Positions 34,617-49,256 of a stretch of 64,000 nucleotides of DNA are shown here, one piece after another. Origin of the DNA: Nematostella vectensis (Eukaryota; Cnidaria; Anthozoa; Actiniaria; Edwardsiidae); assembly GCF_932526225.1 (NCBI RefSeq), contig NC_064048.1, positions 8,642,515-8,706,514 on the forward strand, read 5' to 3'. Both the position numbers and the translations under genes were made by a program. The notes beneath the pieces were generated by a model. That model ran no database searches, was not told where the DNA came from, and saw only the letters and a program-made list of their open reading frames with translations. Position 1 is the first letter of the stretch. Each line of letters starts with the position of its first letter.

Positions 34617-37600
34617 ATGGCAAAGGTTATGTTATCTCCAACTGTGCAGAATTTCTCGGATCTACGACCATCTTCAAGAGGTGTAGCGTTTACACCTCGT
34701 CCTAATTCCCGACTTTCCTCCGGTCGACCGAAGTCGGGACTGAACTCGCGGCCTGAGAAAAACGTATTTGAGACTCCACGTACCGAAAGATCACAGACAT
34801 CAGTGGAAATCCCTCTACCGCATAGCGGGAGAAGATCGTTTTCTGTGATTTCTTTTTCTAGTAATGGTGAGTAAAGTCACTAGCTCTAATTGCCTTTGAT
34901 TTGATTCGCGTGTATTGCTCATTTCCTTCGTTGTTTATTAGGAACAAGAATAATTGTTCCTGTTAGCGTGATTTTTATAGAATTGTTTATAAAATACATA
35001 AAAGTTGCCTTAGTCTATATGAAAAAAATATTTCGTGCTTCGGGTTAAGTTGAGTTAAGGATTCTTTTCGTAACCCGAATTTGTCTCTCTTTACATCTCT
35101 TGAATCTCTCGTCTCGGAGTTGTTTACGGCACGCCAGCTGTTCATATAATTGCACGATTATACCTTCTAAAACATATAGGCGTTGTATTTCCCTAGGCTT
35201 GTAATCTCTAGCTTATCGCCGATTTTGCCCAACTTTTTTCTGCTAGCTAAGGCAGGCCATTGAAATGCAGAGGACAAAGGCCTCTAGCAGAAGGCATGAC
35301 TCTAGATTCGCATATTTAACTGCGACAAAGATATTGAATGCGTTATCTGTCCTTTTGCAGGTTCTTCTAGATCGGCCGACCCTAAATTAAGTGCTATAGA
35401 AGTTGAATCTTTTCTCAGGGAGAAAATCAGAGTTAACTTTGCAGAGATGAGACAGGTAAGAAACCCCTATCACTTTGCACTCAGTGAAACCTTCGAAAAC
35501 TTTAACTCGGATAACTGAAATCCTCCGCCAAGTTGAATTTTGTTTTAATTTATTTTATTTGTTGGTAACATGATTTAAATGTCATTGCATCTGTTCCTTC
35601 CCTAACTGTTTCAGCTTACATTACATTGTTTGCACATTTTGTAGAAACATGTTATAGTTATCCACTGTTCACATGGGATTTGTTTCAAAAGCTTCCCCAC
35701 CCCCAAATGGTATCGAAATATGTCCCCATTCAAAAATCTGAGTAAAAACATGAATCCAAAAGAACCTGTACCTGTAATTTCTAAGCAAAAGCCATCATGT
35801 TTTGGTTAACACCTCCCACTATGGAAATTATGAAAAAATAACCCTTTGTTAATAATCCCTGTTATTTTTATTCCCCTGAAATAGGCATTCCAAACCCTGG
35901 ATGCAGAGAAAAACCTGTCTGTCACCATGTCTGAGTTCAGGAGAGTTCTTGAATCCTTCTGTTTTCCCATGACGCAGGAACAGTTTGTGCATATTATGAA
36001 AAAGGTAATGCAACCCCCTTGTATTTCAAATCATATTGTTGGCATGAGTATACATGCACACACAGGGGGGTGTGCAGGGTTTATACCTCCCCCCCCCCCC
36101 CCCCCCCTTGGCGGCCAAAAATATATTATTATGGAATCTTCAAATACTATGCTTTTTCCATATGATACCTATGACTGTGCACACCCCCTCGGCCAATCCT
36201 GGGAACATATATCAAGAATATTGCAAGGCTAATTTTAGGGATTTCCCTTACATTTCCTTCTCTCACATTGCCTTTGAAATATCTTACCAACCAGTCCAGG
36301 ACCACCCCACTTTCCCCTGTCTATGGCTACATACTTGGGGTTTATTGTTTTTTTTTATATTAGCTAGGTTCACTAAACCTATTAAAAAATCCTGGTTTTA
36401 CTGAAGTTAGGTTAGTTTCTTTTGTTTTTACTTCATGTCTATTATTTGTATATGATATAGTGTTTTAAGCTGAGAGCCAAACATGCTCTGATCTTAACTT
36501 GTTGTATTCCAGGCTAAACTAAACAGAGATGGATCAGTGAACTATCTAGAATTTCTGGAAAAGCTACACCAGCGAGGAGGAACACCCGATGGCCTCAAAT
36601 GGCTTGGAAGCCTACACAAGTAGGTTTTACATAAATTCATGTATTATTTGGGTGGGGGGAATTTACTCACTCCCAGGAAGCGTGGTGTTAATTTTTCTGA
36701 GCACTTTGATTTTATATCACCTGCAATCAGCATGCATTTGAAGCATAAAGGGCACAGGCATTATAACCAACAGATTTTTTTTGAAAACCATCATTTCTTT
36801 TAATGATATTTATATAATTAGTGAAGTGTGCCTTTTTCTATACGACAAAAGATTTTGTGCTTCGTATTTAGTCAAGCATGAATCCAAAAACTGTGATTTG
36901 TTGAATTTGTTTTTGTTGTCTGCAATTGGAATGCATCTTAGAATATTTGCCACAAGCATTTGTCTGAACAACAGCTTGTCTTTGATACCACTATCAAAGA
37001 ACTCGTGGTGTCTGTGAGGCCAGTGTTGACTGTGTAAATTTCTTCTAAGATAACTAAATAATAAAGTATTATAAAAAAGGTTTAATGTAGAAGTTATTGA
37101 TTTTTTCCCAAATAACTAAACTTTCTTTTCCATCCTTAATTAGATTCAACCAGACAAAATCTCCAAAAGAACAATCCTTTGCTGATATTGAACAACAACT
37201 GAGAACAAAGGTATGAGGTCTTAGGATTTTGCTTTCAATAAAAGGATTATTGTATCCTCACACATATATATTTGTTTTAATTAATAGATTGCCGGCCAGC
37301 TCCAAGCTGTATTGAAAGCAATTCGTTTGTTTGATTACAATCGAGATGGACAGATCCAGAGACATGAGTTAAGGAGAGTTGTGGAGAACTTCTGTTTTAG
37401 GCTCACCGATGAGCAGTTTGACCGGTAAGACACGTTTGAACTGTTTTGTCTTTACTCTGGTTTGCAGATATAAGATAAGAATTCTTTGTTTCATCTTTTT
37501 TTTGTTATCTTGCTTCATGTAATTTTCGATTTTCTGAACATGTTTCACATGCACTGCCAATTTATTTATAAAGTCATTGGTTATATTTCTATTTTGTTAT

Positions 37601-40600
37601 CTTCTAGCTTTATGTAATAACTTCAAATGTCATGTTAACTTACTAGATGGTTATTCCAGGGGTATAGCCAGGGGAGTGGCCAAGGGGGCCCAGGCCCCCC
37701 CTTCTAGCAGCCAAAATTACAGTAAATGTATGGCAAATTATCTAAAATATAGAAGAAAATGCCTTGAAAAGGCCTTTTGTCCCCTTCCTGTTAAAAATCC
37801 TGGCTATGCCGCTTTTTTCTGGGAAGAAATTTCAGCATATAATAAAATTTACCACTCAGCAAATGACCACTGTAACAATATTCTTAACGAGCAGAAAGTA
37901 ATGAAAAAGTGACATTTGGAAAATTGGGAATGTCTTCAGGATGAGAAACTTTTCAAGATCAGCTATATATATTTCAAATACCATGCCGTATGCAGATCTT
38001 AAAAGCGATGGCATTCAATCTGTAACTGTGACAAAAATTGTTTTTAATTAAGGCTCTGGTGCAAGTATGATTTGACACGTAACGGACACACCCTAGACTA
38101 CATGGACTTTCTCAAGCGACTAGGTGTGAACACCCACTCCAAGCACCGCCCAAGCACGGCCAACAGAGGAAATCAAGGTGACATATTGATATAAAAAGAT
38201 GTGCAACGCACTCAAGGTCATGTTACTCAAAGAAATTCTTCATGCAACTTAAAAAGGAAGGGATGGCAAATAAAAAAATGCTGATGGTTGCAGCGACATG
38301 ATACATGAGTTATTTCTTGCAATGTTGCAAAAAGTAGAAACCACCAAAATTCTACGCCAACAAACACTCACATTGCAAGTTGCAAAAATGGGATGTAACA
38401 ATCTTAAGTTTTTTGTAACTCACAATGTCTAAGTTTGTCTAAGTTCGTCCTGTCCGTGATGAATTGTGTTCTATTTTCTGACTTCGTCCTGTCCGTGAAG
38501 CATTGTGTTTTTTGTCTTAGTTGTCATGCCCGTGATGCATTGTGCTCCATTGTCTATGTTCATCCTGCCCATGATGCATCTCGTCCATTGTCTATGTTCC
38601 TCTTTCCCGTGATGTATTGTACGTCTTGATGCCACAGACTGGGTAAAGTCTGCTTCAAGTAAATGTTTCGTTTGGGTTAAACAAGTGTTTTCAGAGTGAA
38701 GAAAAAAATGTTTTTTTTTTTTTGTTTTTTTTTTTTTTGGGGGGGGGGGGGGGGTTCTCAAGTCAGAATACCTAGAAGACAAGCAAGAATGCATATTTTC
38801 TATTTCTCAAGAACTGTCATTACACTAATTTTCCGTACCACAAAGTTGACCCTGTTATTGTAAACGTGGCTTGGCTTAACTAAGCGACATGTCTCCTAAA
38901 TGTTTCCTATTTTAGCCAAAAAACATGTAGAAAAACATGTAGAAACATTACAATGTTTCCTATTTTAGCCAAAAACATGTAGAACGCGACACGAAAATGT
39001 TTCTCAGCTATCGGAGAAATATTTCTTTGCCGCTGCTACAAGATTTGGCGCGCGCTTCAATGATTTTCGAGGTGGCTGAACTAGGACTCCTGGTTTAGCC
39101 AGGCCTTAACAATAGATTTCGCCTAATTTGATGTACATGTACACATCCCCGACAGGAATACGTCTATTTTGTAGATAAACATCGTCTGAGTAGGTCAATT
39201 TAATTGTGCGGTTCTAAACAATTTTACTTTTTATGCATTTCGTACAAAGAAGAAATCAATAATTCAAAACGTCTTCCATTAGACGACACAATCGGGGTTG
39301 TTTCCATCGAATGAAACCTGAATTCCGTAAGCAAACAAAAAATAACTGGCTCAATACTAAAAGTAGTAATTTTTTCGCCAGCCTAGAAACGTAGAAATCA
39401 CCACTCAAAAAGTAGAACTAAAATGAGTTGTACAGATGTACATCTAGCGAGCAATGTTCCAGTTCGGCTAGGGGCCTTTCCGAAAAGGCCAATTCCTAAA
39501 TATGCACTAGGAAATAATACTAAAACATTCGCCTTTTACAAAACTCTAAAACTACATGTCCAAGGCGAGCTTTTAAAGCTATCCGAGGCGCCTGGGAGCT
39601 TTCTATTTACGAGACTGCTCGGCAATCTTTCTTGCAAGATCACATATTAAGCGGAAAAAGTTTAAGCTTGCACCAAACAGAAACATCTCAACGTGAAGGT
39701 ATTAGCTTTTAAACAACTTTTTTAAAATTATTGTTTGTATTTTAATATCGAAAGGTTTAATAACAGTTTTGTGTATCCAGAGTTTTGCCGAGTTTATCTA
39801 TTTTTTTTTCTAAGTGCTACACATTTTTTTCTCCATTCCATGGAAAGAGCACTGCATTTCGTAAGCGAGCAAAACTATGAACGCCTGGATTGGAAAGTAA
39901 GCAATAAGGCACATCAGAATTGAAATCTGATTAATTATTATCGCGTTCGTAATTAATTTTTTTTGTGCACTATAAAACGTTTTTTTTCCGAAGCGTACGA
40001 TAAAGTGACTAAATTTTACGGAGAGAATCAAAACAGACTTGTATTCTCCTCCTGGCCCTACACAACCACAAAAAAATTTTCCTTTTAATAATTTCCCTTT
40101 TAGCACTTTTTTTTTTTTATTGCTCCCACCCTGACCTGGGTACCGAGCATTATTTATTCTTTGCGTAAATTTTCTCTGGCATTGGGCTCTGTTGTATTTC
40201 AAAATCTTGTGTAACCCTCATTCATTCCTTGTTTCAGGTAACGGCACCGAAAACAAAGTCAAGTTCCTCGCCACCAACAAAAGGCCGCTGAGCGGAAGCA
40301 GTAGTCGGGATGGCTCACCCGCTGTGATGACCGTGAAGGACCTGGAAAGAAAGCTTCGAGCCAAAGTACTAGCTGCTTTTGCATTCACCTATTTCGGATA
40401 CGTTGTCTGTATTGCCAAATAGTAGTGCTGCTATACAAAAAATGCAATTTCTACTGACTGCAGGAAAATGTGAATATCTCTTGCGATTAGTTAGATAAGT
40501 ATATCTATAGAAACAACCATTAGTTTTAGAAGTGCATTTGCCATTCGCAATGTTTCAAATAGGTATATACACTGGTAACCCGATAACTCGAACTTTAAGT

Positions 40601-43600
40601 AATCGCCACTCGATCACTTGAATTACCTACAATGCGATACCAATTCTAAGCTAAACTCCGATAACTCCCCAGAAATTTTAAACAAAATCGGAGTAAATTA
40701 GGAGCTAGTCTTTTTTGCTCGGATAACTCGTACACCTGCTAACTACACTTACAGATTGTTGATAACTCGAAAACCAGACCTCCCCGCTAACTCGAACACA
40801 GAAAACTAGACCTCTCTGCTAACTCGAACACAGAAAACTAGACCTCTCCGCTTACTTGAACACTGAAAACCAGACCTCTCCGCTAACTCGAACACTGAAA
40901 ACCAGACCTCTCCGCTAACTCGAACACTGGAAACTAGACCTCTCCGCTAACTCGAACATTGAAAACTAGACCTCTCCGCTAACTCAAACACTGAAAACTA
41001 GACCTCTCCGCTAACTCGAACACTGAAAACTAGACCTCTCCGCTAACTCAAACTCTGAAAACAAGACCTCCCCGCTAACTCGAACACTGAAAACTAGACC
41101 TCTCCGCTAACTCAAACACTGAAAACTAGACCTCCCCGCTAACTCGAACACAGTAAACTAGACCTCCTCGCTTACTCGAACACTGTAAACCAGACCTCCC
41201 CGCTAACTCGAACACAATAAACCAGACCTCTCCGCTAACTCGAACACTGAAAACCAGACCTCCGCTAATTTCCCCAATTTTGAGTTCCCTTTATACTACT
41301 TTTGATGATTATTACTTAAGTGTTCCGTTTAGCGCGTTTTTACGTTGCTCTAGTGCGATTTTTCTTTTGAATAGCAGAAGTGACATATTTTTGCCTTGCA
41401 GATGGTGGAAAATTTCGAAAATATACAGCGCGCGTTCGTAGCGTTTGATCGTCGATGTGATGGTTTCGTGACGCTGGATCAACTCAAGCGAATTCTCACT
41501 CATTTCGTCTTCCCCATGTCTGACAGCTTGTTTGAGGATCTCATGAGAAGGTAAGCGAGTTATGGCGCATTTATAATTCTATCGATTTGTATATATTTAA
41601 AAATGATAAGCATTTTTATTATTAAAAATAAACCACGGTCTGACAATGTCTGGCACGGTCTTGGACATGGTCTGACACGGTCTTTGACACGGCCTGACAC
41701 GGTCTTTGACATGGCCTGACACGGTCTTTGACATGGCCTGACACAGTCTTTGACATGGTCTGACACGGTCTTTGACATGGTCTGACACGGTCTTTGACAT
41801 GGTCTGACACGGTCTTTGACATGGTCTGACACAGTCTTTGACATGGTCTGACACGGTCTTTGACATGGTCTGACACAGTCTTTGACATGGTCTGACACAG
41901 TCTTTGACATGGTCTGACACAGTCTTTGACATGGTCTGACACAGTCTGTGACATGGTCTTTGACACGGTCTCAGACATGGTCTGACACGGTCTTTGGCAT
42001 GGTCTGACACGGTCTTTGTCATGGTCTGACACGGTCTTTGGCATGGTCTGACACGGTCTTTGACATGGTCTGACACGGTCTTTGACATGGTCTGACACAG
42101 TCTTTGACATGGTCTTTGACACGGTCTCAGACATGGTCTGACACGGTCTTTGACATGGTCTGACACGGTCTTTGACATGGTCTGACACATTCTTTGACAT
42201 GGTCTGACACATCTTTGACATGGTCTGACACGGTCTTGGACATGGTCTGACACGGTCTTTGACATGGTCTGACACGATCTTTGACATGGTCTGACACGAT
42301 CTTTGACATGGTCTGAAACGGTCTTTGACATGGTCTTTGACACGGTCTCAGACATGGTCTGACACGGTCTTTGACATGGTCTGACACGGTCTTTGACATG
42401 GTCTGACACGGTCTTGGACATGGTCTGACACGGTCTTTAACATGGCCTGACACGGTCTTTGACACATGGTCTGACACGGTCTTTGACATAGTCTGACACG
42501 GTCTTTGACATTGTCTGACACGGTCTTTGACATGGTCTGAAACGGTCTTTGACATGGTCTTTGACACGGTCTCAGACATGGTCTGACACGGTCTTTAACA
42601 TGACCTGACACGGTGTTTGACACATGGTCTGACACGGTCTTTGTCATGGTCTGACACGGTCTTTGACATGGTCTTGCGGTCGCTGTGTCTCTACGCGTGT
42701 GGTACTAATTGCTTTTCTTTTTCTAGGTGTGGTATCCGGGCAAGTCACAAGATCGGATATGAACAGTTCCTCGAAAAATTCCAAGATCCGCGCGTTTCTG
42801 GGAATGGACAAACCATCCCAATCAAACCGAACCACAAGTAAGTATTTACTGCCATAACATGTATCAGCATTTCGCACAAGATAGAATATCAGTTTGAGGC
42901 GGATGTCAGTTGGAAATAATGGCTAAAAAAGTTGAGAGAATTTTTGTGACATACGTATGACATGCATAGCGCAAATTTTAAGAACGGGAGACACGATCAA
43001 ATACATTCACATGCGACTGACATGCGACTGAAATACGTAAGCACTGTCTTAAGATAGTTACCTAAGAGGCAAAAGCAAGAACCAGCTCACGTCGTAACCA
43101 TCGTAATCAAACATCGAACCCTGCACACGCACCACTGAGGGACGCTCGGCAAGCGGGCCTACTCATTTTTATAACTTTTCTCAGGTTCAACCCTGTCCGC
43201 GAAGCCGAAGACATGCCGACCACGGAGGATATCTGGAAATTTCTCTTCTCAAAAGTCACCGATAGCTTTACATCAGTCAAGCAGGCGTTTCTCGTTTTTG
43301 ATGACGTAAGTGGAATCATGGAGGGTTGCTAGGGTAGGGGAAGTTGTGTGTGGCTGCGTAGACGTAGTTTTTACGTAAAGGGATGTTTAAAATCCTGGAT
43401 ATTCTTCGATTCTTGTGGTTCTTCGATTTTTTGCTTGGATTTTGTAACCTGAAAGTTGCGTAACTAGTAATCTCTAAATCTCTCGGTAGAATAAAGACGG
43501 TCGTATCACTCGGCGCGACTTCCGCCGAATCTTGGAAAGCTTCTGTTTCCGAATGACTGAGGAACAGTTCCATGAACTGATGGCAAAGATCGACCCCATG

Positions 43601-46600
43601 AACAGGGGCTATATCTCCTATCTGGAATTCCTGGACAGATTTGAGCACAGGGAATCTCCGGTAAGATAAACACGCGAGAGATTTAACCCGGCTTCTCACT
43701 AGCGAAGGAAGCAGAGACGTAGAATGAAGCACAGACTTAAGAGCTTAGACACATGGTGTGAGGATGTCTGCGCACAACGATAGCTGTGTGTACGTTTAAG
43801 GAACCTCAGTCGGTCGCCATTTTGTAAAGTGCTCAAAGCGGACAAGTAATCAGCGACGATTTCCCACAATGATTTAAAAAATAAATCGGCTATAATGTGT
43901 GATTTCTGTTAACTGGCTTAATGGCATGTCTTCCGGTGTCTTTTTTAGGAAGGTCACCCCTGGCTGGCTGGAGATAATTTAAACAAGAGCATTTCACCTC
44001 CAGCTGTACTGGCTTGGTCAACTGTAAGTAAGACTTTATTATTTGCTGTCTATGTAGTAAGTAGGTTAGAGGAGACTGAGGCGCCGGCCATTAACATTAA
44101 CTGCGCGTGGCTAACTGAACAACTGTGTTGATTTTCGATCGCCAACTGTTTGTCCGCGTGCAAGCTTAGAAGGAGAAGAGGACGCTTTCTGTTAATCAAT
44201 GCGCAATTTCCTCTGCGCTCATTTGATGGACGTTGTCAATCTCGTCTTACATGTCATAATGGTTATCGTTGTCTTTCGCTTTCTTGTAGTGGTCGCAACG
44301 TCGTAAAACAAAACATGTGCGTGAAGTTCCCACATGGAAGAGATTAATATCTAAAAACAGAATAACAAACAATAGGCAATCCCAGCTACCTACCTCAAGG
44401 ACCAGAATGCAGCGCGCGCCTTTTTAAGCTTGCACCAAACGAAGCGCGCGCTGCATGACGGTAATTGAGGTAAGTTTCCATGTCGAGTGCGAGTGCAAGC
44501 TTAAATCTGGAGTCGCCTATTAATTAAACGACAACCAAACAACAGCTAAAAGGGGCGAAAGCCGAAAACTCTTTTGTTGTGTTTTACTACTTTGCGAGAG
44601 GGGGATAACATGATATTTATGAACAACACCCCCTGCGCCCAAAAACAATAATGCTAATTTCTCGGGTTGAATCCTACCTAAGGTTGAGGATATTCTACGC
44701 GCCAAGATCACGGACAACTGGAAGGCGATAGCAGCAGCCTACATGAAGGCTGACGACAACCGAGACGGAACCATATCACGTGACGAGCTCAGGCGACTAC
44801 TGGAGAAGTACTGTCTTCCTGTGTCCGACGAACACTTCGAGATGTGAGTCTGTCCGGACACATGCGTATGCTATTTGTTACGTAAAACGTTACAAATTGT
44901 AAAAACAGTTTTTCTACTGGAAGTTTCTTTGAGGATGTGTCTGATAATTTACGGTGGATGGCCTGTAAAATAGAGCGGATTCGAATAGATTCTTTTGTCG
45001 TCGGCCTGCTCCGAATTAGTTAACTAATTCGGCCTGCGCCGAATTAGTTAAAAGTGGCATAACGCCCACCCTGATTTCCAGAGACTGAGAATCATCTCCT
45101 ACCCGAGAGTGAAACGGAAAGGCCTTTTTTGATCATTGGCGTGAATGATTCGGTGGTATTTAGAAGATCTTCACTACTATTACGATTATCGTTTGGGAAA
45201 GAATTTTCCCGAATTTTATCGACGTTGCCTAACGTGTGTTCTCTACTCCCTTCAGGTTGTGGGGTCATTGTGATGTTAACTCGGATGGTCACGTCGACTT
45301 CCAAGAGTTTCTAAACAACTTGGTAAATGCGCATTTGTGAATGATTGGAGTCTTGCGCCATTTTTCACGCACGCCATTTTTTTATAGTGAGTGGGGACTT
45401 AGGCTCATAGACATTTGTGGGCAGCCTGTGGCATCGCATGTGTAATTTAGTTTTAATCTTGCGCCGTTTTTATCGCAGGGCGTTGATATAGTGAGTGGCG
45501 ACTTTAACGGCCTTAGCACTCGAATACACGACGAAAGCGAAGCAAAAGCGAACTTCATGCGAAGTGATCAGTTCCACAGGCAAACCGCCGCCTTCGACCG
45601 AGCCCAGGATCTTACGGGGCAGAAGTCAGCGGATGAATGCATGGAAATTCTAAAGGTTCGTTAGTCTGACTCGTTCCTAGGCCTTTCCTATTTTGTGGGG
45701 GGGGGGGGGGGGGGATGGGAAAGGATGTCTATTTTCAATTGATTTTGTTGATGATTACCAGTTAGTACGCAGCTGCTTTGTCTCCTATTATCTTTGCTCT
45801 ACAAAGGAGTTCTTCTGTCTCTATTCTTCTCGTTCTTTGTGTCGAGGTGCGGATATTGTTCATTTGCCCAATCAAATTGCAGCTTGTAAGAGCTGCGTAC
45901 TGACCCATGATCAGTTCTGTGAGCTCATATCAAATTCAATCGTTTTTTTATCTAGGAACACATATCTCAGCGATCCCCAGATATTCGCAAGACTTTTATC
46001 AAGTTTAATAACGTCAATGGTGATGGGAAACTCTCAAGGAAGGAGTTCAGAGAGGTGAGAAAAAAAAATGTTTTTAGATGGTTGTTCCGGTTTTGAAAAC
46101 TATAACAAAGGTGTGACTGACAAGGGCTTGTTAAAAAAAGACCAATCACGCCGCCATTTTATGCTCCCGCTCAATGGCGAGTAAACATGGCGAACAAACA
46201 TCCATTTCCATCGGCTAATTCTAGCAAGTCAACAAGATATCTTCAATCAAATATCGTGAATAACATGATTGACTTTATTCGTAGATTGATATTTTGAAGT
46301 TCCCTTGCGAATAAACCGCTATATTTTCAATGATAAGAAATAACAAAGGAGTGGGTGATCGACATTCTTTAAACTTACCTCTCACGCTGCGTGTCCTGTT
46401 TGTAGGTGCTGGATAGCCTTGGACTTTACATGACTGACGACCAGTATCGTATTCTGAGCGCGCGCCTTGGTTTCCACAAGGGTAAACTCACGTACCGAGA
46501 CTTCCTAGACAATTTTCAAGACCGGCGCTCTATCATCAACCCTCCTACCCCAGACTACCCCAGCAAGAGGTAAGACACAAGTTTTCTTGGTCAGCTGTCA

Positions 46601-49215
46601 ACGTAGAACTTGCACCGCCGAGGAGGGACTCTTGCGTTTCTTCGAACACATTTTAAACTTTAACCCATTGACTCCTGGCTTTTTTGGAGCTGAATTTACA
46701 AAAAACAGACTGAAAACAGATACCTCCCCCCCTATTCTGAGTTTTATACAGCCCGTCAAAGTCAAACACAGCTGCACCTAGTCAGCGGTATCCAAGCTTT
46801 CCAACAGTGCTTTGCGGTCCTGTTTGCTGATCTCTCTCCCTTTTGTGGTATTTTGAGCGTTTTATTGAGAGGGGTGATTCTGCTTTTCTCTCCTTGTTCG
46901 ATTAGAGATTTGTCAAAGAACCTGTGCTATTATTTGGCTTAAGAGTAGATGCCAACACCTTGGTTGGATGCATATCTTCAAGACCATTTATCCCTTATAC
47001 TGATGTCTGAGTATCTTCATCTTGTTGTGTTTATTTTGCATTTATGAATTTTTTGGGTTGTGGGTACTTCCGAAAGCCGGTACAGGCCGGTTGAGGGGTC
47101 AATGTGTTAAGCACAACAACTATTTAATAAATGATATCACTCTCCCAGGCACAATCAGCCAGTGCCGCTTGACCAGTCGATGACAGCCGAGCTCGTGCTT
47201 AAACAGCTCAAGAACAAGCTTAGCCATGGCTTTCTGGTAAGTACGGATACCCCTCACATAGTCCTATCCTCATTTTTAACGGAATGGGTCGAGGGTCGAG
47301 CGCCTTTCGAAATGAGCCAAAGGAATGGGCACAATTCAATGAAATGCAACCATTTCTTTCTCTTGATACTCTGCCTAACGCCTTTAAGTAAGCTCAAATG
47401 CTGACTGATAATTAACACCCCCTCCTTTCCCTCTACAGGATTTGCGCGGCGCATTTCAAAAGATCGACTTCGACAGAAATGGACTCGTCACTCGCAACGA
47501 GTTCCGTCGGATCCTTGACTCGCTTATGCTTAACCCGTCAGACGAAGAGTTTGACAAGCTGATGGATCTATTGGACATGAAGCGCGGCGACAAACTCAAC
47601 TACCGCGAGTTCTTGAAGCGCTTTGAGCACGTGGAACGCGTAGAAGAGGGACACCCTTGGCTCTACTCCAATCATACGTAAGAGTTGATGGGTACCCTGT
47701 GGTAACACTTGCGTAAAGATTATGGGGAAGCCTTTACAAGGGTTGATGGGAATTCTGTGGTGACACACGCGTGAGGGCTTATGGGTACCCTGTGGTAACA
47801 CACCCGTAAGTGTTATGGTTAGCCTGGTACGCTGTGGTGACACGAGATGTTTTGGATACCCTATGGTAACGCGTAAGGATTTATATGTAGTACGCGCGTA
47901 AAAAAAAACTTTTGGGAAGCCTTTGGAAACGTGCGTCGAAGAGGGACACCAATGGCTCTAGTGAAATAGGTGTTTGGGTAGCCTGTGGTAACACCTGCGA
48001 GGGAGTGTGGGTTGGCTGCTTGTCTCCGTCTTTTCTTTGTCTGCATTTCCGTGCCTCTGCGTCTTTCTCCGACTTCCTCCATTCAAAAACCCCTTTATTG
48101 GGATAATGAATCGTGCCATGACGTTTGTTCTTGTCCTCGTTCCCAGGTTCAACGAGACACGTGATCTACAGTACGTGAGCGCGTCTCGCGCGGACCAGAT
48201 CATCAAGATGAAGGCTCGCGAGCAGATGGACGACCTGACGCGCGCGTTTCTCGCGTTTGATCGCGATGGTAACGGGATCGTCACCAAGAAGGAGCTGCGT
48301 AAGGTTCTCCATCGATTCCAGATTCCCGTCGACAAGGAAGAGTTTACAAAGCTCTGGAACATGTGAGTATGCGGGCTTTAGATTATTGTTGGTTTTGGTA
48401 GTGGTGGCGGCGGCGGTTGTGGTGGTGTTAATGGTGCACTAAGAAATCACTTGATTGAGTGCTTAACTTACGCTAAGATAACATAGAAATGTGACCGACA
48501 CGCCATAAGCGACCAAAAGATGGCTATTTGTAAGCCCTAAATAAGTTACTTTTTGTTGTTTTTTTGCCTGAGCGCGGGGATTTGCCGCCCAAAATGTTGT
48601 TGTTGTTGTTTCATATGATGATGATGGCACTTGTGGTGATTGTGGCGATGTTAGTGATAATGTCAATCAAGCTGTTGAATACAGTGATAATGATGCTATC
48701 GTTTAAGACGATAATAATAGCGACGATAATAAAGCTATAAGTTGTGGTAACTTGCTTGATAACTTGCTTATTACCTCCCTTGCTGTTCGTAATCATGTTT
48801 TCAATCATTTTTATCGAGCTGTTACTTATTGCTCGATGTAATGCAAGAATTTGAACTCTGATTAGCCGGACGTTTTCTCGTAGGTACGACACAGACAGGA
48901 ACGGCTATGTCGACCACCGAGAGTTCGTTACCAGGCTCGGGGCCGAGTTCGTACCCGGGGACACTCATGGCTTTAGCACACAGATAACCCACGGCAGTAA
49001 CATGGAGATGAAAAACTTCAACGAGTCGCAAAAGGCGATTCACGAGAATGCGACCATGAACCAGGCAAACGCTGTGTCATTCCTGTCGGCGCTAGAGGTG
49101 GAGCAGCAGCTTAAGTAAGCATACATCATCATCATCATCATCATCATTGTCATCATCATCATTATCATCATCATCGTCGTCGTTATCATCGTCATCGTCA
49201 TTATCATCATCATTG

Positions 49216-49256
<41 letters not shown>

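Noticed and set aside
41560-42647. Long minus-strand ORFs up to 274 residues rich in VSDHVKDRVRPCQR
   Set aside because: They are translations of the 22-bp minisatellite in EFCAB6 intron 9, open in all three frames because the unit lacks stops. There is no family match, start context or splice support.
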